A DNA stretch of 64,000 nucleotides from Gammaproteobacteria bacterium (GCA_012103475.1 WLWS01000001.1:1-64000), one strand, 5' to 3'. Shown: positions 35,597 through 45,526, counted from the first letter of the stretch. The notes: generated by a model from the sequence alone, not told the origin. Numbers and translations are program-made.

Positions 35597-37990
35597 TTAG
35601 AATGACTTCCTGATTGATACGCCCCATTCCCTGGGACGATTGAAATGCCCTTCAGCGGTGCCGAAGCTGTTGAGTGCCTGCAGGCCACTGACGAGCACGC
35701 GACGGTCAGTGAGGTTGGTACCAAAGACTGCCAATTGCCAGCCTTCACCTGCCCAAGCACTATTTTGCAGATCCCAGGTCAATCGCGCGTTGATGATGCT
35801 ATGCGATTCTCTGGCAATGGAAGGCGTATTCTGAATGTCGGCAAAACTTTCGCTTTCATAAGTCCAGTCACCACGTAATCTGAACAAGCCAAAACTCTGC
35901 TCAGGAAAAGTATATTCTGCACTGGCGCTGGCTGACCATTTGGGTGTTCGAATCATCTCGGTCTGTAGTGTTACGTCAGCAACACCCGCATCGACCCCGG
36001 AAATCTCAAAATCCGTATAACCAACTGAAGCGGACACATCAAGACCTTCAAAAGGAAGAGCCTGAACTTCAATTTCTACACCAGACACATCGGCGGCGGC
36101 AACGTTATCAATCACCAGTAATAGTGAACCGGAAGCCGAATCCGCTGTTACCGCACCAAACTGCAAGTCATCATAATCGTAGACAAAGGCGGCAACATTC
36201 AGACGCAAGCGCCGGTCCAGCCATTCCGATTTCATTCCTATCTCATAGGAATTGAGGAATTCCGGATCAAAGGCTGAGACTTCTCCCGTTACCGTCGGGC
36301 GACCATTAAAACCACCGCTCTTGAAACCATGAGAGTAAGTGACATAAGTCATCAGATCGTCATGCCATTGGTATTGCAGACTGGCTGTGTAAGTTGGCTC
36401 GGTCCAGCTTTCTTCCACTGTTGTCAAAGGTACAATGAAAGTATTACTTGCCGGACGACGATGCTCCAGCGCGTACTCCTTACTTTCATAGGTATATCTG
36501 ATTCCGAGAGTCAGGCTGAACTTCTCGGTAAAATCCAGAGTCCCCTGGGAAAACATGGCGATACTCGTGATGTCTATCTCATTGAAAATATCAAAATCAA
36601 GATCAAGCAGCGGGTTGATCGGATTCCCTGCACAACCGGGAGCCAGGAAAGGCGGAGCACAGGGCGCACCACTTAACTGACCTGGCAGACCCTCAAGGGC
36701 GCCGAACAAACCGGAGGTCAGTACCACTTCATTACGATCGCGACCGAACTCATCGAAGTAGAAAAAACCGGCTACCCAGTTCAAACGTCCATCAAAGCCG
36801 GTTCCTAACAATTGAATTTCCTGTGTAAACTGATCCTGATCCTGGACCTGATCGGTATGCACTATCGGCAAGGGTGAACCATCCCCATCACGTCCAAAAG
36901 CCGCCTCCATTTCACGATAGGCGGTAATCGATTTCAGCGTAGCCCAGCCCATGTCCCATTCAACGGTGGCATTGATGCCCCAGGCATCGAGATCGTTGTC
37001 GTTCGGCCCGGTACCAAAAGTGACGTCCGGATCACCACTCACGAAAGCTGAACTTATCGGCGTACCGGAAGGCCCTCCAATCAGAGCATTCCAGAGTATG
37101 GTCGGCAGGCCACCAAAGGCACCGGCGTCATCAAACTGGACGAGCTGGTTGGCAACGGACTCCTGATCCCAGTGACTGTAATCAGCGGCAATGTCCACAG
37201 AGACATCACTGGAAGGCAACCAGCGTAAGGCAATCCGGCCACCGATTTGGTCTTCACTGCCACTTCTGTCAAGACGTCTACCGGAAGCGAAGTCCCGTCT
37301 TTCCATAAAGCCGTCACGATTTTTGTAAGATATTGCGGCCTTGGCGAACAGGGTGTCTTCGATCACGGAAAAATCGATGCCACCCTTGAAGTCAGTACGA
37401 TCGAAGCGTCCGAATTTGGCCTCTGCGTAGCCTCCGGTCTCGCCAGTGGGTTTGGCGGAAACAACATTCACGGCGCCGCCGACGGTATTCTTGCCAAACA
37501 ATGTGCCCTGTGGGCCACGCAGCACTTCTACTCTTTCCAAATCCATCAGATCCATGGAAGCACCAAGCGTTCTTGGATGAAAAACTCCATCGATATAAAT
37601 ACCAACACCCGGATCGGTAGTAAACAGAAAATCGGACTGGCCGATACCTCTTATATATATCTGTCCATTGTTCGCGCCACCGCTGCCACCCTGCCCGGTC
37701 GCCATAATCACATTTGGTGCATAGGAGCCGATATCCATCAGGTTATTCAGACTACGCTCTTCCAGATCGGCAGCAGAAAAAGCCGAGACTGCGATGGGTG
37801 TTTCCTGCAGGGATTCCTGTCTTCTTCTTGCCGTCACCACCACTTCTTCCAGAGCTGCCGTGGCCCCCTGAGCTGAAAGACTGATGGGCATGCCGGGCAG
37901 ACAGATGAAAATCAGTAAGAGCTTGCCAATCAGGCCAGATAGACACTGGAATTCAACACCTGATTTGATTGTATGCGCTGCTTGCTTCAT
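35597..37990 (-). CDS. TonB-dependent receptor
   Basis: Outer-membrane importer, 797 aa. Signal peptide, TonB box region LEEVVVTARRRQESLQETP, plug (DIGSYAPNVI, GQIYIRGIGQSDFLFTTDPGVGIYIDGVF, ERVEVLRGPQGTLFGKNTVGGAVN) and a barrel ending REWGVSIRKSF. I chose the ATG at 37990, preceded by a GGGGGAC site; the frame is open 19 codons further. The plug matches the group of receptors often found beside catabolic genes rather than siderophore receptors. It opens the eight-gene operon down to 29436 and probably brings in that operon's substrate. Confidence 0.92.
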   Translation of the reverse strand: MKQAAHTIKSGVEFQCLSGLIGKLLLIFICLPGMPISLSAQGATAALEEVVVTARRRQESLQETPIAVSAFSAADLEERSLNNLMDIGSYAPNVIMATGQGGSGGANNGQIYIRGIGQSDFLFTTDPGVGIYIDGVFHPRTLGASMDLMDLERVEVLRGPQGTLFGKNTVGGAVNVVSAKPTGETGGYAEAKFGRFDRTDFKGGIDFSVIEDTLFAKAAISYKNRDGFMERRDFASGRRLDRSGSEDQIGGRIALRWLPSSDVSVDIAADYSHWDQESVANQLVQFDDAGAFGGLPTILWNALIGGPSGTPISSAFVSGDPDVTFGTGPNDNDLDAWGINATVEWDMGWATLKSITAYREMEAAFGRDGDGSPLPIVHTDQVQDQDQFTQEIQLLGTGFDGRLNWVAGFFYFDEFGRDRNEVVLTSGLFGALEGLPGQLSGAPCAPPFLAPGCAGNPINPLLDLDFDIFNEIDITSIAMFSQGTLDFTEKFSLTLGIRYTYESKEYALEHRRPASNTFIVPLTTVEESWTEPTYTASLQYQWHDDLMTYVTYSHGFKSGGFNGRPTVTGEVSAFDPEFLNSYEIGMKSEWLDRRLRLNVAAFVYDYDDLQFGAVTADSASGSLLLVIDNVAAADVSGVEIEVQALPFEGLDVSASVGYTDFEISGVDAGVADVTLQTEMIRTPKWSASASAEYTFPEQSFGLFRLRGDWTYESESFADIQNTPSIARESHSIINARLTWDLQNSAWAGEGWQLAVFGTNLTDRRVLVSGLQALNSFGTAEGHFNRPREWGVSIRKSF

Positions 37991-38247
37991 AAAGCTGTCC
38001 CCCGACCCTTGTTGTTTAATTACAAAATTCAGCCGAATCTTGGTCATATAACCAAGAACCCTTGATGAATGCTCAAGCCAGACTGTAGAAGCACGAATCT
38101 TTTCAAAATTTGACAGGCAATAACATAGCGTAAATGACTCATTTTTCAGCCTGGCACTAGCTAAAATAAAATTTAGCTTGCCGTAGTGTGCAGCTTACTA
38201 CTACCATTGGACGACAATTCTCAATCCTTAATCGAGTCGCGATTTCT

Positions 38248-39362
38248 ATGTCACTAGCTCAAAGTGAATTCAAGAATATTACCGCAGCCGGCGACGCGAT
38301 GATGGAGTGTTGCGATAATTCAACGTTTCAATCTACTGTACTGCAGCATCTTCATCATGTCATTGGATCAGAGAGCGCTGTTTATTACAACATTGCCGGT
38401 AAGCTTAACGATTTACGCTTTAAGGATGGCTTTTCTATAGGTGTACCGAAAGAAGCGCCGAAACAGTGGTGTGAACATTATCGAGAGCGCGATCCTTTCG
38501 TTAACAAGGCGATAGATAATATTGACAAAGGCAGCCAGTCCACCATTGTCTCAAAGAATATTGTGGTTAACCGGGAATATACCAATACCGAATTTTATTG
38601 TGATTTTCTCAATCCGCAGCATGTTCATCACGTGATGGTTATTCCAATCGTTGAAGACGCCCGGCCAATTGCTCTGATTGGATTGCATCGACCGGCCCAT
38701 TCACAGGCTTTTTCAGAGAAGGACATCCTCAAGGCAGAATTCGTCAAACCCTATATCAAGGCCGCAATCCAGAAAATTAGTCTGAATACACAACTGGATG
38801 AATGTAAATCCACAATTGACACATTGATTTCTGACCTGCCGTATGAAGGTGTGATAGTTCTGGATACGATCTAATCCCCGTTGTCGTTAACGATCATGTA
38901 TATACCTTAATAGAAAGCCTTGAAGAGGATAACTGTACTAAAAGCACCTTGACAAAATTACCGTCTGAAATCTACGAATGCTGTAAGCAATGGAAATCAC
39001 TTTGCCTGACCACACCAATAAACGAATTAAGAGAAAAAATAGATTTTTCAATCACGCGTAATGATAAAACCCTACAGGGCTACGTCCGCGCGGCGGAAAA
39101 CGATTCAAAAGAAATGTTCTTTATTATCTGTCTGGGAAATGACGGACAAAGCCTGATAAATTCCCGCAAGATGGAAAAGTATAATCTAACGCGTCGGGAA
39201 ATTGATATTGTCCACCTCGTCAGCACCGGAATGACTAATCCCGAAATGGCGAAAAAATTGTTCATCAGTACACGAACTATTCAAAACCATCTACGCTCAA
39301 TTTTTGCAAAGGTCGGAGTGCATAACCGCACCAGTCTTATTTCTACTCTGGCGAAAGAATGA
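38248..39362 (+). CDS. LuxR-family regulator with apparent frameshift
   Basis: Two open frames form one gene. The first (from ATG 38248, or GTG 38188) gives an autoinducer-binding-like sensor domain and stops at 38874. The next frame carries on seamlessly from LIPVVVNDHVYTLIESL, through the linker, to a LuxR/GerE helix-turn-helix (LTRREIDIVHLVSTGMTNPE, KLFISTRTIQNHLRSIFAKV). One extra base at about 38868-38871 (ACGATC to ACGAATC) gives LDTNLIPVVV. The gene is divergent from the TonB receptor operon and is its likely regulator. A weak hairpin (39372-39389) follows. If the shift is real, the operon has lost its regulator. Confidence 0.78.
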
Positions 39363-39463
39363 GTCCAGGTTAAAGCGCAACGCCGCTTTTAAAATGTCGG
39401 GAAAGGGTCGCGAAATGCGCCCGGTTTATAGCTTTCTCCTGTCATTAAGTCGAATCTCGAATT

Positions 39464-39829
39464 TTAGTCCTGAGCAAGCGACAGGAAAAATGACTTTCTG
39501 AAAGTCGGTGTTGTCACTTCCCAGGTGACTCTCTCACCCTTGTCTATTATCCAGCCATCGCCAACTTTGTAAGTCTGCTTTTCACCACTCTCATGATGGT
39601 GGATAGTAACCTCACCTTCTAAAACAAATGCATGCTCGGTTGCCGGCCAGACTATTTCAGCCTTGCCTTTTACCTGTCTGAATATGCCACCCAGACATTT
39701 GTCATTTTCAAAATCAATGGTGATTTCAGTTTTAAGATCGCCATCTGTTTCCAGTGCCCCACCTTCTTTCGTGTCGTAAGCCTGAAATCTTTCTTCGGCT
39801 ACAGTCATTCCCGTTGAGTAATTAATCAT
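39464..39829 (-). CDS. Cupin-fold protein (DUF861-like)
   Basis: A 121-aa cupin: AEIVWPATEHAFVLEGEVTIHH and GDGWIIDKGERVTWEV correspond to the ethanolamine-utilisation EutQ-type cupin group (cupin_3), which binds small ligands and usually lacks the full metal-ligand set. It lies alone, convergent with the LuxR gene. No function can be assigned. Confidence 0.75.
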   Translation of the reverse strand: MINYSTGMTVAEERFQAYDTKEGGALETDGDLKTEITIDFENDKCLGGIFRQVKGKAEIVWPATEHAFVLEGEVTIHHHESGEKQTYKVGDGWIIDKGERVTWEVTTPTFRKSFFLSLAQD

Positions 39830-39923
39830 ATCACTGCTCCCTATGTAGTAATTTGCGTTTTGAAACCTTCTTTCATAATTTCGATTTTATGACAAATGAT
39901 ACCTAAACAAAGTGTGTATTTTA

Positions 39924-40706
39924 TTACGCTGCCGAGCGGCTGCGCACCGCGTCCGATGGCGCCGGTAATGGTGGAGAATTCGGCCATAGCGGCAGCTTGT
40001 CGCTGGCATCACCGGTATTGGGAAACCAGATGGTAAAAACCCAGTGGCTTCGGTCAAAGGTTTTCTCCGCCCACTTCCAGTCGCTGCCATAACTTGACGA
40101 TTGCTCCACCGCCGCGAGAGTTTGGTAATCCAACTCCTGCTCTGAATAGTTACCTACTCGATCAAACACGGAAACCTGAATGACCCGATTAGCTTCGGGG
40201 TCGTGCATCAACCATAAGGCTGATTTGCCTTCTTCGGCAGCTCGATCCCGTAATTGTGGCCAGAGCTTGCTGAGTATGTCCTCAGTTTTAATCTCATTTG
40301 AGTCCCAGACTTCAGTTCGACAAGCCACCTGGGATGAATGAACGTCCTTAAAATCGTAAGCCCCAATAACTCTGTGCACACCTGCACTTACATCTGCAAA
40401 ATCTTGCCGCTCCAGTATAAGTACTCCATCGAGTTCATACTTATTACTACACCAATCCCCGAAAGCCTTCGCGTTTTCATAGGTATCAAAAAGATAACGC
40501 CCACCGGAGTAAATTTTGCCAGTGTCCTGTTCAACGCTTAAAGGCAATAACTTACGATTGAATCCCGGTCTCGCGGCCATGTTCAGCCGATCGATTTCTA
40601 TCGTTGCCGGGGCTTTATCGGGGGGTAACTTGTCAGTTAGCAAAAAATCATCAATTGCAAAACCTTCTACATTTATCGGGCCCGGCTGGTAGTTTTTGGC
40701 TGTCAT
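39924..40706 (-). CDS. Protein of unknown function
   Basis: A 260-aa protein without signal peptide or membrane segment, rich in Trp, Asp and Tyr. A segment TGKIYSGGRYLFDTYENAKAFGDWCSNKYELDG resembles a dimeric alpha/beta-barrel (monooxygenase-like) repeat, and a second similar strand-helix unit may follow around FDRVGNYSEQELDYQTLAAV. I do not recognise the family. It is divergent from the MocR gene across a gap with operator-like repeats, so amine- or vitamin B6-linked control is possible. Confidence 0.6.
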   Translation of the reverse strand: MTAKNYQPGPINVEGFAIDDFLLTDKLPPDKAPATIEIDRLNMAARPGFNRKLLPLSVEQDTGKIYSGGRYLFDTYENAKAFGDWCSNKYELDGVLILERQDFADVSAGVHRVIGAYDFKDVHSSQVACRTEVWDSNEIKTEDILSKLWPQLRDRAAEEGKSALWLMHDPEANRVIQVSVFDRVGNYSEQELDYQTLAAVEQSSSYGSDWKWAEKTFDRSHWVFTIWFPNTGDASDKLPLWPNSPPLPAPSDAVRSRSAA

Positions 40707-40975
40707 AATCTCAGTCTCTCTATCAGTTGTTTTAAGCCTCTCATCGTTCTAATCTTTGAGCACGGCAAAATTGCTATTCGTGGTTTCAAGTTCAGGATAA
40801 TTAATTCCACCTTACGTGCAAGGAGACGATATAGCCTTGCGTTCTTCCTTAAGATCGAAATTTTCAGGCACTCCATGTTGGCAAATTGGCTCTAAACTAG
40901 ATTGGTTAATTGGTCTTGAAAAGTACCAATTTTTAAATATATGATGGGTCCAATTTATCAAGTCCTAATGCTCGC
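40707..40975. promoter_or_regulatory. Divergent control region with AATTGG boxes (candidate MocR operator)
   Basis: AATTGGT (40908-40914) and ACCAATT (40925-40931) form an inverted repeat with a 10-nt spacer. Further ATTGG boxes stand at about 40894 and 40901, and CCAATT recurs near 40950. Clustered copies close to the MocR start suggest an autoregulatory site. Confidence 0.5.
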
Positions 40976-42448
40976 ATGCAGCTACCACTCAAAATTCAAG
41001 CAAACGGGGAACTATCCTTGCAAAAACAGATTTTCGAACAAATTCGGAAGTTGATTCTGGAAGGAAGTTTACTGCCCGGTGCTCGCCTGCCGGCCAGCAG
41101 GGAATTGAAATCGCAGCTCAAGGTATCGAGAAATACCATCAACTTCGTCTATGAGCAGCTTCACGCAGAAGGCTACATCGAAATGCGCCAGGGAGCAGGC
41201 ACATTTGTTAACACCAACATCCCGGAAAATTCTGTCATGGACCGGGCTAACTTTGCAATTGATAAACAGACAAGTCAGATCTTTGAGGAAAATTACTCAA
41301 CCAACTTTACAGCAAACAGGCCCACTCTTTTTTATGAAGACGATGACAAGTTGGAAATTGATTTCCGTGTCGGCAAACCAGACCCTAGCTTGTTTCCTAT
41401 CAATACATGGAGAAAAATCGCCTCCAGAAACCTAGTCAAAACCAATCACCAACTGACTTCTTACAACGATCCTGCAGGACTCATTTTATTAAGGCAGCAG
41501 TTATCCAGACATCTTCGAATCAGCCGGGGAATTCGGGCTGAGCCCGAACAAATTCTTATTGTCGCCGGGGTCCAGGAAGCCTTGAACCTGATCAGTCGCG
41601 TTTTAATTGAGAGAGAATCAGTAGTCGCGATGGAATCCCCGGGCTATCAGGGTGCAGCCTTTACCTTTCAAAGTTACGGGGCAAAACTTAGTCCGATTCC
41701 TGTTGATGAATCCGGCATCCAGGTCCCGCACCTACCTGATAGTAAGATAGCCCTGGTTTACGTTACCCCTTCTAATCAATTTCCCCTGGGTCACACTATG
41801 TCGCTTGAACGCCGGTTAAGACTCATCGAATGGGCAGGCAGAAATAACAGTTATATTGTCGAAGACGATTACGACAGTGATTTTCGTTACGCCAGTAGTC
41901 CTTTAACAGCACTTCAGGGTCTTGATGATTACCAACGTGTTATTTACACGAGTACTTTTTCCAAGTCGCTGGGAGCAGGAATTCGACTTGCTTACGTTAT
42001 CATTCCTCAACACTTACTCGAACCCGTGCTTACCGCCAAGGCCCTGCTGAACAATGGTCACCCCTGGCTAGACCAGATGATCCTGACCGAATTTCTGAGT
42101 AGTGGTGGCTTTGATAATCATTTACGAAAAGTCCGTAAGGCCTGTCTCAGTCGACGTAATGCTCTGGTTAGCGCAATAACAGAGTATTTTCCTGATAGTA
42201 ATTTTTCAGGACTCGAGGGGGGAATGCATCTGGTTTGGTATTTACCGGAAGACTTACCAGATGCCGATTCTTTACAGAAGCTTGCTCGCAATAACGGTAT
42301 CGGGATTTACTCACTGACGTTGGGTCATGCCCACGATTTCGGAAATGGAAAAGATGCGAACAGAATTATACTGCTCGGTTATGCTGCCCTGACAGAGAAT
42401 GAAATTTACGAAGGTATCTCCCGAATCAGGGCCTTACTGCCTGTCTGA
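40976..42448 (+). CDS. MocR-type (GntR/aminotransferase) transcriptional regulator
   Basis: A 490-aa fusion of an N-terminal GntR winged helix (residues about 12-80: LILEGSLLPGARLPASRELKSQL then VSRNTINFVYEQL) and a C-terminal class I aminotransferase-like domain. The PLP Schiff-base lysine is in YTSTFSKSLGAGIRLAY, with YDSDFRY before it. MocR proteins usually sense PLP or amino compounds and regulate divergent or downstream genes; here these are the unknown 260-aa gene and the Rieske oxygenase. Confidence 0.93.
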   Translation: MQLPLKIQANGELSLQKQIFEQIRKLILEGSLLPGARLPASRELKSQLKVSRNTINFVYEQLHAEGYIEMRQGAGTFVNTNIPENSVMDRANFAIDKQTSQIFEENYSTNFTANRPTLFYEDDDKLEIDFRVGKPDPSLFPINTWRKIASRNLVKTNHQLTSYNDPAGLILLRQQLSRHLRISRGIRAEPEQILIVAGVQEALNLISRVLIERESVVAMESPGYQGAAFTFQSYGAKLSPIPVDESGIQVPHLPDSKIALVYVTPSNQFPLGHTMSLERRLRLIEWAGRNNSYIVEDDYDSDFRYASSPLTALQGLDDYQRVIYTSTFSKSLGAGIRLAYVIIPQHLLEPVLTAKALLNNGHPWLDQMILTEFLSSGGFDNHLRKVRKACLSRRNALVSAITEYFPDSNFSGLEGGMHLVWYLPEDLPDADSLQKLARNNGIGIYSLTLGHAHDFGNGKDANRIILLGYAALTENEIYEGISRIRALLPV

Positions 42449-42591
42449 TTTCCACAATTTCAGAAAAATAATTGACAATGCATGCAGAAAAGCTAAAATC
42501 CATAAAAATAAGCAATTACTTTCTTTTTTACATTTAACAACAATATGTAAATTACCAGCTATTCTGCATTTTTATTTAGGGGTGAATAATT

Positions 42592-43836
42592 ATGAGCGCC
42601 ATACTCAAAGAAAATATAGATACTCTCATTAGCCAATATCAGGATGGCTATTCTCTCGAACAGGCCTTCTATTGTTCTGATGAGGTGTATCAAAGGGATA
42701 TGAATAGACTAATAAGTCAGCGCTGGTTACTGGTTGACCACGTATCCCGTATTCCCAACAAAGGTGATTACTTCCTGTTCGACATAGGTGAGGAATCTAT
42801 CATTATCATTCGCCAGTCTGATGAAAAGATAAATGCCTTCTTCAACGTATGTCGTCACCGTGGTTCGAGGATCTGTCTGGAGCATGAGGGCAACAAAGGA
42901 TTGTTATCCTGTCCCTATCATGCCTGGACCTATGAGCTGGATGGCCAATTAAGACCGCCAAGACTGATGCCGGATGGTTTTGATAAAACGCAATTTGGAT
43001 TACATGCCTGTCATATAAAAGTAACACATGGCCTTATTTTTGTATGCCTTAGCAAAGACACACCGCCAGATTTCGATGCGGAATTTTCCGAGTTTAACGA
43101 GATGTTCGATTTTCATGGATTTGCAGACGCAAAAATAGCGGTGAAGAGGGATTATCCAAACCAATGTAACTGGAAACTGGTCGTTGAAAACTTCATTGAA
43201 TGTTATCACTGCGCACCTGCTCATGCTGAATATTGCGTTGTCCATCCTGAAGACCAATTGCTGGCATTGGGAGCAGGGCCGGGTTCAGGTCCTAAGGAAG
43301 CAATGGAAAAATATCAGCCCATTCTGGATGAGTGGGAAGAGAAATCCAGAGCAATGGGCCACCCGGTATATGAAATTGATCATGACGAGCACTCCCTGCA
43401 CCTTGCCCAGTTGGCTCGCTTACCCATTAACGATCGTAATTTTGCTGCAGAAACCAGAGACGGTAAACCAGCGTCGAACAAATTGATGGGGAAATTTAAA
43501 CAGTGTGACCATGGTGAGACTGCCATGGTGTTTAATCCTATTAGCTATATTCTCGCGTCCAATGATGTCGCAATGATGGTGAGATTCACACCGCGTGATG
43601 CAGTTAATACCGACGTTCAACTAACCTGGTTAGTACATAAAGATGCTGAGGAAGGTGTCGATTATGATGCGGACAACGTCGCCTGGGTTTGGGATGTGAC
43701 CATTAAGCAGGACAAAAAAATAACTGAAGATAATAATGCAGGCATTCTATCCAGTCGTTATCAACCCGGCCCCTATTCAACTCAGGAGGCACGTGTGGCA
43801 ACTTTTGTTCGTTGGTATTTGAACGGTATTAGATAA
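42592..43836 (+). CDS. Rieske non-heme iron oxygenase, alpha subunit
   Basis: A 414-aa oxygenase. The Rieske [2Fe-2S] ligands are Cys87, His89, Cys107 and His110 (CRHRG ... CPYH). The mononuclear iron site is in NWKLVVENFIECYHCAPAH (His206, His211), with Glu203 where ring-hydroxylating enzymes have the bridging Asp. Glu at this place is known from carnitine monooxygenase CntA and fits the Rieske N-demethylase/quaternary-amine branch. A reductase partner is not adjacent. The 144 bp after the MocR gene contain its promoter region. Confidence 0.9.
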   Translation: MSAILKENIDTLISQYQDGYSLEQAFYCSDEVYQRDMNRLISQRWLLVDHVSRIPNKGDYFLFDIGEESIIIIRQSDEKINAFFNVCRHRGSRICLEHEGNKGLLSCPYHAWTYELDGQLRPPRLMPDGFDKTQFGLHACHIKVTHGLIFVCLSKDTPPDFDAEFSEFNEMFDFHGFADAKIAVKRDYPNQCNWKLVVENFIECYHCAPAHAEYCVVHPEDQLLALGAGPGSGPKEAMEKYQPILDEWEEKSRAMGHPVYEIDHDEHSLHLAQLARLPINDRNFAAETRDGKPASNKLMGKFKQCDHGETAMVFNPISYILASNDVAMMVRFTPRDAVNTDVQLTWLVHKDAEEGVDYDADNVAWVWDVTIKQDKKITEDNNAGILSSRYQPGPYSTQEARVATFVRWYLNGIR

Positions 43837-43890
43837 GCCTTGGTAAGCAGAATCTCAATACAATTAATTTAGCCTACGGAGATAAGTACT

Positions 43891-44286
43891 TTGACTATTA
43901 ATGATGAAATTCGCTCTCTTTATGATCTCTTTGAAGAAAAAATTAACGCTGGAGAAAAAATTAACGCTGGAGAAATCAAAGAGCTGGTTGAAGAGTTTTT
44001 TAATGAAGATGCTATCGCAACCGGACACGAAGCACCCTTCATGAAAGGAAAGGATGCGCTTATTGGCATGTTTAGCCACGTTCATTCCACCCAGAAAGAT
44101 ATCAAAATCGACATGGTGGAAACCCGTGAAGGCGATGATGCCCTTATCTATAACATTGCTAATACTCGTAGTGTTATTAGGGAAAATGATACTCCGGCAG
44201 CCTTGAAAAGCTTATGCATATTTCGTAAGACTGACGCTGGATTGAAATGCGAAGTCGATTTTTTTGCACTGGGAGCAATAGAGTAA
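43891..44286 (+). CDS. SnoaL/NTF2-like small protein with a tandem duplication
   Basis: A 131-aa protein of the NTF2-like alpha+beta fold, the fold of many small oxygenase subunits and isomerases. It starts at TTG 43891, with GGAG about 11 nt upstream. An exact 18-nt duplication (43936-43953 and 43954-43971) repeats Glu-Lys-Ile-Asn-Ala-Gly near the N-terminus. The gene follows the Rieske alpha subunit by 54 nt, so it may be its beta subunit or a separate enzyme. Confidence 0.75.
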   Translation: MTINDEIRSLYDLFEEKINAGEKINAGEIKELVEEFFNEDAIATGHEAPFMKGKDALIGMFSHVHSTQKDIKIDMVETREGDDALIYNIANTRSVIRENDTPAALKSLCIFRKTDAGLKCEVDFFALGAIE

Positions 44287-44373
44287 TAAGTATTTTCTGA
44301 ATTCTGGTATTTCTCTAATTCCATCTACTCGATTTGCACGAATAAATAGTGCAAATTGCTTTTGCATGACAGA

Positions 44374-45525
44374 TCAGGATGATTGTGACTCCAAACGCAT
44401 ACTTACTATTGCAAATAAGGGTGCAGCTATCAAACAAGTGAATAATGCAAGCAAACCTATGCCTGCAAGGGAGATGATATCTGCTATAAACCCGCCAGTT
44501 CCTATGCCAACAGAATAAGAAAAGAACATTATCCCTCCCATTGCTGATGCCAGACGCCCGGATGGATCCAGTGCTGAAGCTGAACCGGCAATAATGTAAG
44601 GTCCGAGAAAAAGATAGGCCGCGTTATATAGAAACAGACCGCCCGCATAAATCATCAATGTGTCAGCATTGGTTACCAGCACTGCTGCTACAGCGCAGAT
44701 TACGGAGGCGGTTGCCATCGGGATCGCCCGTCCTATCCTTACGCCGAGCCAGGCTGCAAACAAGGAACCACCTATCATAAATAATGTGGCCATTGATAGT
44801 ACTTTACCAATCATCTCTGAACTTAAGCCTACATTGTCACTGCCAATACGCTCGACAAAACCCCACAAAGCACCTAAACCGATATTCAACAACACAGTAG
44901 CGATAATTAGCATCGCTATCAGAGCCGTATTTGCTTTACTTTCTGAAGACTCTTGTGAGGCCATCTCTGTGTTCGAATCTGGCAAACTACGATAGAAGGG
45001 CGTTGTTAAGAGCAGAATTATACCTAATGACACAAACAAACCTCGATGCAGTTCAAGATTCAGGGTATATGGCAATAAAATAAACAGTAACATAAACAGC
45101 AAATTCATCACCGCCTGAGCCCAGCCAAAATTTCTATCCGGATTATCAGTTGATGCTGCAGCAGCACAAATTGATCCGAACACCAGTCCACAGCCTATTC
45201 CTACAAAAATTCTCAAAGGGAAAAGTATAATTAATGTGTCAACGAAGCCCGTCAGCACTTCACATACAGCAGCGAGAATTGCTCCGCACATTGCGGTTTT
45301 TGCGCGCGACCACCTGTCCAGTTTTGATGAAATAACAATTGCTGTAATTGACATTGCTCCTACTTCTACCGCGCCAAGTAAACCGGTTTGGCTGGCAGAA
45401 AAACCCAGTCCGTCGATAAGCGCTCCAATTTGGACAGGAACAAAATAAACGCCCATAGAACCGGCAAATAAGCCTGTTCCAAGGGCAAGAATCAAAAGAA
45501 TTAGCGGAGTCTCAGTTTGCTTCAT
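44374..45525 (-). CDS. Major facilitator superfamily transporter
   Basis: A 383-aa inner-membrane transporter with 12 predicted hydrophobic segments; ILALGTGLFAGSMGVYFVPVQIGALIDGLGFSAS is the first helix and loop. I chose the ATG at 45525, 1 nt after the TetR stop, giving MKQTETPLILL; an upstream extension overlaps the TetR gene. It is probably repressed by that TetR protein. The substrate may be the compound used by the Rieske oxygenase or a toxic analogue. Confidence 0.85.
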   Translation of the reverse strand: MKQTETPLILLILALGTGLFAGSMGVYFVPVQIGALIDGLGFSASQTGLLGAVEVGAMSITAIVISSKLDRWSRAKTAMCGAILAAVCEVLTGFVDTLIILFPLRIFVGIGCGLVFGSICAAAASTDNPDRNFGWAQAVMNLLFMLLFILLPYTLNLELHRGLFVSLGIILLLTTPFYRSLPDSNTEMASQESSESKANTALIAMLIIATVLLNIGLGALWGFVERIGSDNVGLSSEMIGKVLSMATLFMIGGSLFAAWLGVRIGRAIPMATASVICAVAAVLVTNADTLMIYAGGLFLYNAAYLFLGPYIIAGSASALDPSGRLASAMGGIMFFSYSVGIGTGGFIADIISLAGIGLLALFTCLIAAPLFAIVSMRLESQSS

Positions 45526-45526
45526 A

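Noticed and set aside
37247..37876. Open frame of 209 aa on the plus strand
   Set aside because: Antisense shadow of the TonB receptor plug, whose motifs are unmistakable on the other strand.
39372..39392. Possible terminator after the LuxR gene
   Set aside because: Stem of six AT-rich pairs and no real T-tract; too weak to annotate as a feature.
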